A DNA stretch of 64,000 nucleotides from assembly GCA_964474045.1 (NCBI GenBank), contig CAYYRC010000014.1, positions 1 through 64,000 of the forward strand, written 5' to 3'. Under the pieces are notes generated by a model. The model searched no databases. It was not told the DNA's origin and saw only the letters and a program-made list of their open reading frames with translations. Positions 51,858 to 60,610 of this stretch are shown piece by piece (position 1 is the stretch's first letter; each line of letters starts with the position of its first letter). The translations under genes and the position numbers were made by a program. This DNA is from JACJWR01 sp964474045 (lineage in GTDB: Bacteria; Actinomycetota; Actinomycetes; S36-B12; UBA10799).

Positions 51858-53201
51858 TCAGTGCACCTCGGCGTCGTGGGCCCAGCGGTCCGCGCCGGCC
51901 GGCAGCGGCAGGCCGAACCCGCGCCACTCGTCCAGGGCGCCCGCCACCATGGCCTTGGCCGAGTCCAGCGCACGATGCAGCTGCGGGTCGGGGGCGGTGC
52001 CCTGATCCCGGGCGGCGGCCAGGGCCCCCTCGGCGTACCAGGCGCGCTGGCGTCCGGTGATGAGGCGGTCGCTAACGACCCCCGCCGCGGCGGCCTCCTC
52101 GGTCGGCAGCCCCGTGGCCTCGGCCGCCCGCAGCCAGCCGTAGTCCAAGTCGATCAGCAGCAGGCCGAGCTGCACCTCGAAGGGGGCGACGACGTTCATC
52201 GTCGGGAAGACCGATACCAGCGTGGCGCCGTCGGCCAGCGGACACTCCAGGCTGCGTCGAACCTGGTCGTAGAACTGCAGCACGGCGAAGCGCTCGAAGG
52301 TCGTGGTCATGTCCGGGCGCTGCGGCGTGGCCGCCAGGGCCGGGGGCAGCGCTGGGTTGGCCGAGACGGCGATGATGTCGCCCGCGCCGACCTGGACCGC
52401 GGCCTCCACCGGTAGGTTGCGCAGCACCCCGCCGTCGACGTAGACGTCGTCGCCGATCGGCCGCGGCGGGAAGAGCACGGGGACGCTGGACGATGCCAGC
52501 ACACCCTCGATCACGCCGGGCGCGGCGCCCGCGGGGTGCGGCGTCCGGGCGTCGGGTCCCACGATATGGCCGGATTCTGTGACGTAGCGCGGCACTGCTG
52601 CGTGCAGCGGCGTTATGGCCATGCGCAGCGTGACGCCGGACATGCCGATCCGGGCCTGGTCCACGGGCTCGATGCCGGACTGCGATCGACCCCGCAGGGC
52701 GTCCTCCAGCGGCTCGAGCGTCATCAACGACGTGGCACCTGCCGCCAGCGCCTTGCGGGCCCGGGACACCCGCACGGGATGAAGCACCGAGCCCGCCACG
52801 AGTTTCCAGCGCCCCTGCGCCGACACCGCTGACTCGCTCAATGGGTCGTGGGCCAGGTTGGGGTCGGGCCCGACGGTGGGGCGCCCCTGCCCCAGCACCG
52901 AGCGCATGACCGCGCCCTCGATCTCGGTCCCGGCCAGATCGTTCATCCACTCCGACTGGGCGAAGACCTCGTTCATGGCGGTCATGGAAAGTATGTCGGA
53001 CTTGAGCACGTCGGCCAGTTGGGCGAACTCGGCATCGTCGGCAGCCTGCGCCAGCACAGCCGCGCAGATCGAGCCCGCCGACGCGCCCGTGATCACCTCC
53101 GGTCGCGGTGTTCCCTTGTGGGCCAGCAGTTGCACCGCCCCGGCCTCGAAGGCGCCGCGGGTGCCGCCGCCGGACAGCACGAGCCCCAAGTCGTTGCCCA
53201 C
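51858..53201 (-). CDS. Patatin-like phospholipase / acyl hydrolase
   Basis: The product is 447 residues from GTG 53201, with AGGAG 7 nt upstream. The patatin signatures are all present: the oxyanion hole LVLSGGGTRGAFEAG, the nucleophile elbow GASAG and the catalytic Asp in YVDGGVLRNLP, forming the Ser-Asp dyad. It should hydrolyse acyl esters of membrane lipids. No signal peptide is present, so it acts from the cytoplasmic side. The C-terminal 150 residues are helical and not assigned. Confidence 0.92.
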   Translation of the reverse strand: MGNDLGLVLSGGGTRGAFEAGAVQLLAHKGTPRPEVITGASAGSICAAVLAQAADDAEFAQLADVLKSDILSMTAMNEVFAQSEWMNDLAGTEIEGAVMRSVLGQGRPTVGPDPNLAHDPLSESAVSAQGRWKLVAGSVLHPVRVSRARKALAAGATSLMTLEPLEDALRGRSQSGIEPVDQARIGMSGVTLRMAITPLHAAVPRYVTESGHIVGPDARTPHPAGAAPGVIEGVLASSSVPVLFPPRPIGDDVYVDGGVLRNLPVEAAVQVGAGDIIAVSANPALPPALAATPQRPDMTTTFERFAVLQFYDQVRRSLECPLADGATLVSVFPTMNVVAPFEVQLGLLLIDLDYGWLRAAEATGLPTEEAAAAGVVSDRLITGRQRAWYAEGALAAARDQGTAPDPQLHRALDSAKAMVAGALDEWRGFGLPLPAGADRWAHDAEVH

Positions 53202-53270
53202 GGCGGCTCCTCTGTGTGTGGTGCGCGAGTTCCTGGCCCAAGCCTAGCCAGGGGTCGGGAGGGTGCGTCT

Positions 53271-53295
53271 GCGTGCCGGGATCGTCCCGGCACGC
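53271..53295 (-). terminator. Perfect 11-bp hairpin after the saccharopine-dehydrogenase-like gene
   Basis: GCGTGCCGGGA (53271-53281) and TCCCGGCACGC (53285-53295) pair perfectly with a 3-nt loop. The hairpin starts 5 bases beyond the stop at 53301 on the minus strand and also lies upstream of the patatin gene. Confidence 0.7.
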
Positions 53296-53300
53296 GGTGC

Positions 53301-54545
53301 TCAGCGCTTGATCGAGGTCTCGATGGTGAAACCCGCATCGCGCAGGCGATCGGCCAGCACGCGGCCCATAGCCACCGCGGGCGTCAACACCCCCGCCCGA
53401 TCGGGCAGCGCGTCACCGTCCAGGGCGAGGGACAGAACGCTCTGGCCCAGCATGACTGCCGTGGCCGCATAACCCGGGTCGCCCTGTGCCGCGACCTTGG
53501 TCCGCAGCGGCTGCCCCGAGTCAGTCGCAGCGTGTACCTCCATACGGAAGTAGCCCGACCGCCGGGCCTCCTCACCCGGACCTTCGCCAGGGGAGGGGAG
53601 CACCCGGTCGAGGAGTGCCCTCGACGGTCCGAAGCGCATGCCCGCGACCAAGCCGCCCAGCCCAGCGACCATCCCCGCGGCCATCACCGGGCCCAGCGGG
53701 CTCGAGCCGAACCCCATGAACTCCTGGTAGTGGAAATCTGGCCCGTAGGCGTGGTCCAGCAGGGCGTTGGACCGGCGCACGATCCTGGTGTTGTAGCTGG
53801 CCATGATGAAGGGCCCGGTCCAGACGCCGAGGGTCGAGTCGCGGCCGATGCCGAAGGCGTCGCGGTCGGCTGCGGCCGCCTGGCCGCTGGGCTCGGCGGC
53901 ACGGTCGGGACTCAAGGCATAGGGATCGCCGACCAGGCGGCGCAGCGACGGGTCACGCTCCATCTCGGCCATCTGGTTGCGCAGGGAGTCGACCGTGCCC
54001 CCGCTGAAGCCTCCCCGCATCCCCGTCACTATCAGGCGGGTCTGGCCCAGACCGCCGTCGCCGAGGGCCTTGGAGGTCAGGTAGGTCTCGTACACGCCCA
54101 GGTCCGAGGGGATCGAGTCGAACCCGCACGAGTTCACGATCCGTGCGCCCGTGGCTCGGGCGGCCGCGTCGAACTCGTCGGCGCAGCGCCGCACGAACAG
54201 GACCTCGCCGGTCAGGTCGGCGTAGTGCGTCCCGCTGGCCGCGCACGCTCCGACCACGCCCAGGCCGTACTTGGCGTAGGGGCCGACAGTGGTGGCAACG
54301 GCGGTGGTGGAGCGGGCCATGTGTTCGAGCGCCGGGCGGTCGTCGGCGTCGGCGACCAGGAGCGGCCAGTCGTGGGCGGTCGCCGGCAGTTCGCCGCGCA
54401 CCGCCTCGAGCTTTGCCCGCGAGCGCCCCGCCAGGCCGATCCTGGTGTCCGCCGGGGCGTGCCGGGCCAGATAGTCCGCCAGCAGCTTGCCCACGAATCC
54501 GGTGGCCCCGTAGACGACGACATCGAGTTCCCGCTGTTCAGCCAT
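53301..54545 (-). CDS. Saccharopine dehydrogenase-like / trans-acting enoyl reductase-type protein
   Basis: The product is 414 residues from ATG 54545. The N-terminal Rossmann fold has VVVYGATGFVGKLLADYL and IGLAGRSRAKLEAV. The following VGPYAKYGLGVVGACAASGTHY and CGFDSIPSDLG segments are typical of the family that includes mycobacterial trans-acting enoyl reductases. It probably uses NAD(P)H to reduce a lipid or polyketide-type double bond, although not all members are characterised. No polyketide synthase is nearby. Confidence 0.88.
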   Translation of the reverse strand: MAEQRELDVVVYGATGFVGKLLADYLARHAPADTRIGLAGRSRAKLEAVRGELPATAHDWPLLVADADDRPALEHMARSTTAVATTVGPYAKYGLGVVGACAASGTHYADLTGEVLFVRRCADEFDAAARATGARIVNSCGFDSIPSDLGVYETYLTSKALGDGGLGQTRLIVTGMRGGFSGGTVDSLRNQMAEMERDPSLRRLVGDPYALSPDRAAEPSGQAAAADRDAFGIGRDSTLGVWTGPFIMASYNTRIVRRSNALLDHAYGPDFHYQEFMGFGSSPLGPVMAAGMVAGLGGLVAGMRFGPSRALLDRVLPSPGEGPGEEARRSGYFRMEVHAATDSGQPLRTKVAAQGDPGYAATAVMLGQSVLSLALDGDALPDRAGVLTPAVAMGRVLADRLRDAGFTIETSIKR

Positions 54546-54715
54546 GGCTCGACGTTACGACCTGGCCCGGGAAGATGTGTGTTGACCGCGTTCGTCGAGC
54601 GGGTGATCTAAACCGACACCTACGGCCGTGCCGCCGGCGTCACCTTCGCCGATGCCCAACCGCAGGCCCTGCTGGCGAGCGCCGAGGATCGCGCGCGTGC
54701 TATCGCCCTGAGCGC
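54546..54715. other. Gap with a possible gene remnant
   Basis: On the plus strand, 54618-54719 reads as protein-like sequence (TYGRAAGVTFADAQP, then ALLASAEDRARAIAL) immediately after an in-frame TAA. There is no start or ribosome site. It may be a decayed fragment, but I did not recognise a parent family. Confidence 0.25.
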
Positions 54716-54979
54716 TCAGCGATCTCGGCGCATCTTGACCAGGCCGACGATGATGAGCACCAGGCCGGCCAACGCCAGCAGCATGGAGAGAACCGCGAGC
54801 GCCAACTGGTTCTGAGCCGCGCCGACGATCCCGGCCGCTCCGGCGAGGATGACGCCGACTGCGACGACCGGGGGAAGCCGTCGGCTCGTGCGGCCGTTGG
54901 CGAACATCCCGGGGCGCAGCAGCATGAACAGCCCGACGATGGCCACCAGTGCCCCTCCGACCACCTGCAAGGTTGTCAT
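54716..54979 (-). CDS. Small three-helix membrane protein
   Basis: The product is 87 residues from ATG 54979. It consists of three hydrophobic helices (LQVVGGALVAIVGLFMLL, VVAVGVILAGAAGIVGAA and LAVLSMLLALAGLVLIIVG) and a basic C-terminus (KMRRDR). A short positively charged loop (NGRTSRR) follows the first helix. No family was recognised. Confidence 0.65.
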   Translation of the reverse strand: MTTLQVVGGALVAIVGLFMLLRPGMFANGRTSRRLPPVVAVGVILAGAAGIVGAAQNQLALAVLSMLLALAGLVLIIVGLVKMRRDR

Positions 54980-55187
54980 CCAAGTATCGCAGCGCAGGTG
55001 GTCGTCGGGTGTCAAGCGGCTTTCTCAACCTGGGTGCGGACTGCGGGCCCGGAGGCTCCCGGGCCGGCGGGGATCGGCGCCCGGGCATGCGGGCCCGGGC
55101 CCGCGGGGATCGGCGCCCGGGCATGGATCACGCGGCTGCCTCACAATGAGATGCGACGTTGCCCGAAGCGCGCGATGGAGGGTGAGC

Positions 55188-56381
55188 GTGACCTCAGACG
55201 TGTCGGCGACCTGGTCGCCCAGTTGGCGCCTCCGCAGGCACCGGGTCGCCCTGCCAACCGGGGCCACAGCGGCATACGCGGACTTGCCGCCCATCGCGGG
55301 CGGACAAGGCAGGGATGCCCCGGTGCTCGTGCTCCTGCATGGGTTGACCAACGATGCCGACTCCTGGGCCGACACGGCCGCCACCCTGCGCCGGGAGTTG
55401 CCAGGCACCCGGGTCGTCATCCCCGACCTCCGCGGCCACGGGCAGTCCGACGTCCCCTCCGACGGCAACTGGCGGCACGCCCCCGATGTCGAGTTCGCGA
55501 TGTCGCAACTCGCTGCCGACGTGACTTCGCTGCTGGATACCCTCGGGGTCGGGGCGGCGACCCTGGCGGGGCACTCCATGGGCAGTCTGGTGGCGCTGGA
55601 GGCGGCCTTGGCGGCGCCGGATCGCGTGGAACACCTGGTTCTGGTGTCCACCACCGGTGACGCTCGGCAGACGCCGTTCCTGCACGACTGGCTGCGCGCC
55701 GACGTGATCGAAGGCCGTTGGCGATCAGCGCTGGAGGCCCGCGGTGTGACGTGGCTGCCGGACGCCATGGGCCTCACCCCGCTGGATGCCGATCCCGACG
55801 CCGTGTCCTGGATGCAATCCTTCTGGAACCTCTACCCGTTCACACCCGACCGTCCCACCCGCGAGCTCGCCGAGCGCGCAGCCCGCCTGCCGCTGGCCAC
55901 GTGGCTCGGTGCCACCCAGGGCATCCTCGACCACAACCGGCTGGCGGACCTGCGGAGCCTGCGCACCCCGGTCTGCGCCCTGTGGGCCACCCAGGACTCG
56001 TTCTTCCGCGAGGGCGACCAGCGAGCCCTCACCGGGGCGTTGTCGCGGGCGGCCGACACTGCGGGCGGGACCTTCGTCTGGAAGCAGTACGGCCGCCGCC
56101 CCCTGGCTCCCGATGGGATGCAGACCGACGACCTGGGACACAACCTCACCTGGGACGCGCCGGAGCAGGTGGCCATAGACATGGCGGCTTACCAGCGTGG
56201 CGGGGCGCCGACGGGGACCTGGTTCCGCTCGGACGCCCCGGAGGACCCGCGGCTGGTCGTCGGCGATCCTGTTCAAGCGGCGCCGATGGCGTCGTCCGGT
56301 GCTGTGGCCCGGGGCCGTTCGGCGACCTTCTCAGGCGGCGATGTGCCGCCGATCAGTCGTCGAGGAGTCCTGCCGGGCTGA
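55188..56381 (+). CDS. Alpha/beta hydrolase
   Basis: The product is 397 residues from GTG 55188, with GGAGGG 5 nt upstream. The hydrolase core has LVLLHGLTNDADSW, IPDLRGHGQSDVP, the nucleophile elbow AGHSMGSL and a catalytic His in DDLGHNLTWDAPE. Between the core and the C-terminus lies a lid (about residues 175-260) with YPFTPDRPTREL. The last 60 residues are low-complexity and the 3' end overlaps the Uma2-like remnant on the other strand, so the tail may have been extended after a rearrangement. The substrate is unknown. Confidence 0.88.
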   Translation: MTSDVSATWSPSWRLRRHRVALPTGATAAYADLPPIAGGQGRDAPVLVLLHGLTNDADSWADTAATLRRELPGTRVVIPDLRGHGQSDVPSDGNWRHAPDVEFAMSQLAADVTSLLDTLGVGAATLAGHSMGSLVALEAALAAPDRVEHLVLVSTTGDARQTPFLHDWLRADVIEGRWRSALEARGVTWLPDAMGLTPLDADPDAVSWMQSFWNLYPFTPDRPTRELAERAARLPLATWLGATQGILDHNRLADLRSLRTPVCALWATQDSFFREGDQRALTGALSRAADTAGGTFVWKQYGRRPLAPDGMQTDDLGHNLTWDAPEQVAIDMAAYQRGGAPTGTWFRSDAPEDPRLVVGDPVQAAPMASSGAVARGRSATFSGGDVPPISRRGVLPG

Positions 56382-56640
56382 AGCGCAGAGGCGCCCGCAA
56401 CTCCACGGCGACCTCGGTGTCGCCGGCGGCGCAGGCGGTCTCGCTCGGTGACGTCCTCGCGCCGCGCCACGAGCAGGTCGGCTTCGACGACGTTGGGCCC
56501 CAGCACGACGTCGAAGGGGGCGGTCAGCACCTTCAGGTCGGTACCGGTCAAGCCTGCCCGATCCGGCACGCGCCGCGGACGATTCATCCACAGGTTGGGC
56601 ACCTCGTCGCCGTCGCGAAGTTGCCGAGCATCGCGGCACC
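56353..56640 (-). pseudogene. Fragment of a Uma2/DUF820-type nuclease gene
   Basis: One minus-strand frame reads LKVLTAPFDVVLGPNVVEAD and then LLVARREDVTERD, a good match to the first conserved block of Uma2 (DUF820) proteins. A second frame then gives GDTEVAVELRAPLRFS with a PAGLLDD ending and stop at 56353, like the Uma2 C-terminus. The central block of the family (VVEVLSPST type) is missing and the frame shifts at the join. I read it as an internally deleted, frameshifted remnant. The match is from memory of the family, so it is moderate. Confidence 0.5.
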
Positions 56641-56719
56641 GATCGAACGGCGGTTGGCGGGTCGGCCGCGCTAGCCTCGGTGCCATCCTGGCGGCGCCGC
56701 CAGCCGTACGAGGAGGACC

Positions 56720-57964
56720 ATGGCATCGCACACGCCGTCGCAGCCTGACGCCGCACCCCCGGCGACGAAGCCCGGGCTGGGCAGTGTCCTGCTGCGTCGT
56801 TTCGCGGTCGCGATCGTCCTGCTCCTCGTGCTCATCGTCCCGTCCTTCGGGCTGATGGCGGCTACCGGCCAGCCGGCAGCCACCTACGCCGGACTAGCCA
56901 CGATCATCGGGGTCGTCGCGGTCATGGGCGGCGGACTGCGGATCGGCGTGATCACCGCGGTCGTGGTGGCGCTGCTAGCCCCGCTGGCTGTGCTGTCGGG
57001 TCTGACCCCCATCACCGGCGCTGCCCTCATGGCGATCATGACCATGACGGTCGGGCGGCTGTCCACGTTCGGGTTGCATCGCGCCACGATGCTCGTGCCG
57101 GTGCTGCTGGCGTGGCCGATGCTGGCGCCCGTGCCGTGGCTGCCCAAGGAGAAGATCGACCAGATCAACGATCAACTGACGAAGCGCGGCAGTTCCCTGG
57201 CCGATGCGCTGACTGCGGCGCAGGCCAAGGGAGGGAGCAGCCCTGCGTCGGGCGCCGGCGGCGATGCCACCAACCACCTGCTGACCGAGCTGCGGATGGA
57301 CTCGACCTACCTGACCTGGTTGGTGCTGTTCTTCTTCGTCGGAGCGATCGTCCCGGTCATCGTCGCCGCCCTCCTGCGCCGTCGGCTGCCCGCTCCGGAT
57401 CTGACGCCTCATCCGCGCCGCGAGACGGTGCCCTACACCGCGGTGATCACGATCCTCGCTGGCGTCGCCACCTACTACTTCCTGAGCCACCCGAAGGAGC
57501 CCGGCGGCGCCTTCTTGATCGCTGCGATCCTGGTGCTGACCCAGGTCGGCAATGACGTGGCGTGGCGCCTGACAGTTCAGCGGGTCGTGGGAACGCTGCT
57601 GGGCGTCGTGCTGTTCACGGGGGTGAACGCACTGGTCGGCACCACCAAGTACGTCGAACTGCTCGGCCTGCCGTTCCCTTTGGAGATCTACCTGATCGGC
57701 ATCGTGTTCGCGATCGTCGCTCTGATGGCGAAGTTCGGGCCACATCAGTGGCTCTACTACCTCCTCATCGTGCCGACGACCGCCTACCTGAACGCGTTCA
57801 CCGTGGGCGATGCGGCCGGACTCGGAGAGGCTCGGCTCATCGACAACATCGTGGGCGCGATCCTGGTCCTGTTCGCTGCGCTCATCACGCTGGGGGCGTC
57901 GCGGGTGTACGGGCGGCGCTTCCCGGCATCGGCCGAGGAGTCGGTGCAGGCGTCGCCGGCCTAG
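56720..57964 (+). CDS. FUSC-like multi-pass membrane protein
   Basis: The product is 414 residues from ATG 56720, with GAGGAG 4 nt upstream. Two bundles of hydrophobic helices (about residues 25-145 and 195-395) flank a soluble loop (KIDQINDQLTKRGSSLADAL). The second half, with DVAWRLTVQRVVGTLLGVVL and the EARLIDNIVGAILVL segment, matches the FUSC-like/aromatic acid exporter family, where a RxxxTxxG motif in the helix is typical (here RVVGTLLG). Members export aromatic acids or similar compounds; the substrate is unknown here. Confidence 0.8.
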   Translation: MASHTPSQPDAAPPATKPGLGSVLLRRFAVAIVLLLVLIVPSFGLMAATGQPAATYAGLATIIGVVAVMGGGLRIGVITAVVVALLAPLAVLSGLTPITGAALMAIMTMTVGRLSTFGLHRATMLVPVLLAWPMLAPVPWLPKEKIDQINDQLTKRGSSLADALTAAQAKGGSSPASGAGGDATNHLLTELRMDSTYLTWLVLFFFVGAIVPVIVAALLRRRLPAPDLTPHPRRETVPYTAVITILAGVATYYFLSHPKEPGGAFLIAAILVLTQVGNDVAWRLTVQRVVGTLLGVVLFTGVNALVGTTKYVELLGLPFPLEIYLIGIVFAIVALMAKFGPHQWLYYLLIVPTTAYLNAFTVGDAAGLGEARLIDNIVGAILVLFAALITLGASRVYGRRFPASAEESVQASPA

Positions 57965-57993
57965 ACGCGGAGGTCTGTCGCCCCACCTCCCCA

Positions 57994-58064
57994 CGTTTGC
58001 GCCACTTCGCGCTGTTTGCGGCCGCTATAGGCGGCGCAAACAGCCGAAAGTGGCGCAGACAACG
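57994..58064. repeat. Nested palindromic element, copy B
   Basis: Outer arms TTTGCGCCACTT and AAGTGGCGCAGA (one mismatch) enclose inner arms GCTGTTTGCG and CGCAAACAGC-like sequence around CTATAG. It begins 30 bases after the FUSC-like stop and lies 60 bases from the convergent DsbA stop. Confidence 0.8.
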
Positions 58065-58123
58065 GGGCAGTCGAAGGTGCTTCTGCGTGGTGCGGTCCGC
58101 TGGCGTCGTGTGCGGATCCACCG

Positions 58124-58762
58124 CTACTCGTGGGCAGCCTCGTCGGCCTGGCGCAGGGCCGCCGCGAACACCGCGACTGGCTGGGCTCCTGACACGCCGA
58201 CCTTGCGGTCGAACACGAAGAACGGCACCCCGCCGGCCCCAAGTGCCGCGGCTTCCCGCTGGTCCTCGACAACGTGGTCGCGGTACGCGTCGGTGGCGAG
58301 CATCGCCTCCATGGCTGCCGGGTCCAGTCCCACCTGTGCCACGAACGGTGCCAGGTCCGCCGTGGTGAACACCGGCTGCGCCTGCTCGAAGTAGCCGGAG
58401 AACAGCGCCTCCAGCAAGTCGCCGCCGCGGCCCTGATCCTGCGCCCACAGCACCACGCGGTGCGCGTCGGCGGTGTTTCCGCTCACGGTGTCGGGAAGCC
58501 GGTAGCGCAGCCCATCCCCGGCGGCGGTGTCAGTCACATCGGACATCATGTCGACTGCCTGCCCGGGGGTGATGCCGTACTTCGCCGCCAGCACCTCGAC
58601 GGTGGACCGCCCCTCGGTCGCAGCCCCGGGGTCCAATTGGAACGCCCGGTGGATCACCGTGACGTCGTCGCGGCCGGCGAAGTCGGCAAGCGCGGCTTCC
58701 AGTCGGCGCTTGCCCAGGAAGCACCACGGGCACACCATGTCCGACCACACCTCAACCTGCAT
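58124..58762 (-). CDS. DsbA-family oxidoreductase, FrnE type
   Basis: The product is 212 residues from ATG 58762, with GGGAG about 6 nt upstream. The thioredoxin-fold start MQVEVWSDMVCPWCFLGKRR carries the CPWC active site; the helical insert and the cis-Pro strand (GGVPFFVFDRKVGVSGAQP) match FrnE-like proteins. No signal peptide is present, so it is cytoplasmic, unlike classical DsbA. Relatives are linked to polyketide biosynthesis (FrnE) and disulfide or stress chemistry. Confidence 0.92.
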   Translation of the reverse strand: MQVEVWSDMVCPWCFLGKRRLEAALADFAGRDDVTVIHRAFQLDPGAATEGRSTVEVLAAKYGITPGQAVDMMSDVTDTAAGDGLRYRLPDTVSGNTADAHRVVLWAQDQGRGGDLLEALFSGYFEQAQPVFTTADLAPFVAQVGLDPAAMEAMLATDAYRDHVVEDQREAAALGAGGVPFFVFDRKVGVSGAQPVAVFAAALRQADEAAHE

Positions 58763-58993
58763 GGCAGCTCCCATCCGACTCAGTCGCCCCGCGCGGGCCG
58801 AAGGGGCACCGCCACACGGCATCCTGCCATCAGCCCAGCTGTGGAGCGCGGGCGCGCCACTCGTGCCTCCTACGGGCGCGTCGCTCGTGGCCGGCGGCAC
58901 CCGCCGAGGCGTTGCGCGGAGGGGCACGGCCTTCCGGGTTGGACTGCCGACGGAACTCGGCGGCACACTTCTTCGGTAGCGGGAGGGAGGATC

Positions 58994-60478
58994 GTGACAC
59001 TGCTTGCAGACGATCAGTTGCACCGCGCCGCCGGTGTGCTGCTGACGATGGCCGCCGGGGACGCATTGGGGGCGGGCTACGAGTTCTCAGGACCGTATCC
59101 GCAGTCAATGCAGGTGCAGATGAAGGGCGGTGGCGCTTTCGGCTGGGCACCGGGGGAGTGGACTGACGACACGCAGATGGCGCTCGTCATCGCCGCCGCT
59201 GCCAATCAGGGCGCCGACCTGCGCGAGGCTGAGGTCCTCGACTCCGTCGCGGCCGGATGGGTGGACTGGCTGAACCAGGCAACGGACGTGGGCGCACAGA
59301 CCCGGTCCGTGCTTGCTGCTGTCGCCAGGCGCGACCGCGCCACGGCCGACGCCTTGCTCGAGGAGTCCGCGGGGCTGCATGCGCGCAGCGGTCACACGGC
59401 GGGCAACGGATCGCTCATGCGCACGGCGCCGGTCGCCTTGGCGCACCTCCGCGACCCGTCGGCGATCACAGAGGCCGCGACCACCCTGAGCCGGCTGACC
59501 CACTACGACCCGGAGGCCGCTGAAGCGTGCGTGCTGTGGTGCCACCTCATCCGCCACGCGGTGCTCACCGGGGAGTTGGATCCGGCACCCGGCCTGCAGG
59601 AGCTCTCCATCGACGCGTCGGAGGTGTGGGCCCGGCGGCTGGAGGACGCGTCGCACATGGTGCCCGCAGACTTCAGCTCCAACGGCTGGGTGGTGGAGGC
59701 GCTGCAGGCGGCGTGGTGCGCCATCGTCACCACCGGCGATCCAGCCGACGGCGACGCCACCCACGTTCGGCGGGCGCTGGAGGCGGCCGTGCGCGGCGGG
59801 CGTGACACGGACACGGTCGCAGCCATCGCCGGAGGCTTGCTGGGTGGGCTGTACGGCGCCTCCGCGGTGCCAGCGGCATGGCGCCGTGTCTTGCATGGCT
59901 GGCCCGGCCTGCGGGCGCGGGACCTGATCTCGCTTGCGGTGCTGCTGAGCACGGGCGGGATGGGCGATGCTTCCGGCTGGCCGCTCGAGGCCGCGGTGGA
60001 CTACCGAGGCTACTCCGGGCGCCATGCGCTCGCCGTGCATCCACATGACGATGGCGTACTGCTCGGCGGGATTGGGCAGCTCAATCCTCTACCCGCGAGC
60101 GTTGACGCGGTGGTGTCTCTGTGTCGGCTGGGCGCCGAGCAGGTGCCCGCCGCGGGAGTCGCTCCTGAGGACCACGTTGAGGTGTGGCTGGTGGACAGCT
60201 CGCGTCGGGTCGCCAATCCGAACCTGCAATTCGTCCTGGCCGACACGGCCGAGGTGCTGGCCGACCTGCGCGCCGAGGGCAAGACGGTCCTGCTCCACTG
60301 CGTGCAGGCCCAGTCACGCACCCCGACGGTGGCCGCGCTGTATGCCGTCGGCCTGGGTATACCGGGAGAGCAGGCGCTGGCAGACGTCTGCTCGGCGCTG
60401 CCGCACGCCCAGCCGAACCCCGCGTTCAAGGCCGCGTTGCAGGGCTTGGGGTCGGGTCAGTCGCCGCACTCCGACTGA
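58994..60478 (+). CDS. ADP-ribosylglycohydrolase fused to a dual-specificity phosphatase-like domain
   Basis: The product is 494 residues from GTG 58994, with a GGGAGGGAGG tract just upstream. Residues 1-310 are a DraG-type ADP-ribosylglycohydrolase: AAGDALGAGYEFSG, the metal-binding EWTDDTQMAL, GNGSLMRTAPVAL and GGRDTDTVAAIAGGLLGGLYG. Residues about 340-490 contain LLHCVQAQSRTPTVAALYA, the Cys-x5-Arg phosphatase signature. The first domain removes ADP-ribose from proteins or nucleic acids; the second should act on a phosphate. The pairing suggests processing of phosphorylated ADP-ribose or signalling substrates. This is a natural fusion or a chance of gene joining; strong conservation of both motifs favours function. 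Confidence 0.9.
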   Translation: MTLLADDQLHRAAGVLLTMAAGDALGAGYEFSGPYPQSMQVQMKGGGAFGWAPGEWTDDTQMALVIAAAANQGADLREAEVLDSVAAGWVDWLNQATDVGAQTRSVLAAVARRDRATADALLEESAGLHARSGHTAGNGSLMRTAPVALAHLRDPSAITEAATTLSRLTHYDPEAAEACVLWCHLIRHAVLTGELDPAPGLQELSIDASEVWARRLEDASHMVPADFSSNGWVVEALQAAWCAIVTTGDPADGDATHVRRALEAAVRGGRDTDTVAAIAGGLLGGLYGASAVPAAWRRVLHGWPGLRARDLISLAVLLSTGGMGDASGWPLEAAVDYRGYSGRHALAVHPHDDGVLLGGIGQLNPLPASVDAVVSLCRLGAEQVPAAGVAPEDHVEVWLVDSSRRVANPNLQFVLADTAEVLADLRAEGKTVLLHCVQAQSRTPTVAALYAVGLGIPGEQALADVCSALPHAQPNPAFKAALQGLGSGQSPHSD

Positions 60479-60499
60479 GTCGTCCCCGGCGCCGCGCTG

Positions 60500-60565
60500 T
60501 CTGCGCCACTTCACGGCGCTTGCGCCGCGTGTTCAGGGCGCAAACGCCGCGAAGTGGCGCAAACG
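60500..60565. repeat. Nested palindromic element, copy C
   Basis: Outer arms TCTGCGCCACTTC (60500-60512) and GAAGTGGCGCAAA (60551-60563) enclose CGGCGCTTGCGCC and GGGCGCAAACGCCG. It begins 21 bases after the phosphatase-fusion stop and precedes the GAP gene in tandem orientation. Confidence 0.8.
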
Positions 60566-60610
60566 GCTGGACGCACCTCTGCGGCCGCTAGATGGGATAG
60601 CGTCCTAGGC

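Noticed and set aside
54587..54715. Possible remnant of a gene before the small membrane protein
   Set aside because: The protein-like stretch is too short and no parent family was recognised; kept only as a note on the gap.
54980..55015. TTGACA near 55015 as a promoter for the small membrane gene
   Set aside because: The nearest -10-like GATACT is 21 bases away, too far for a standard spacing.
60554..60610. Upstream ATG at 60554 for the GAP-family gene
   Set aside because: It would begin inside palindromic copy C and lacks a ribosome site; ATG 60611 starts at the family's usual N-terminus.
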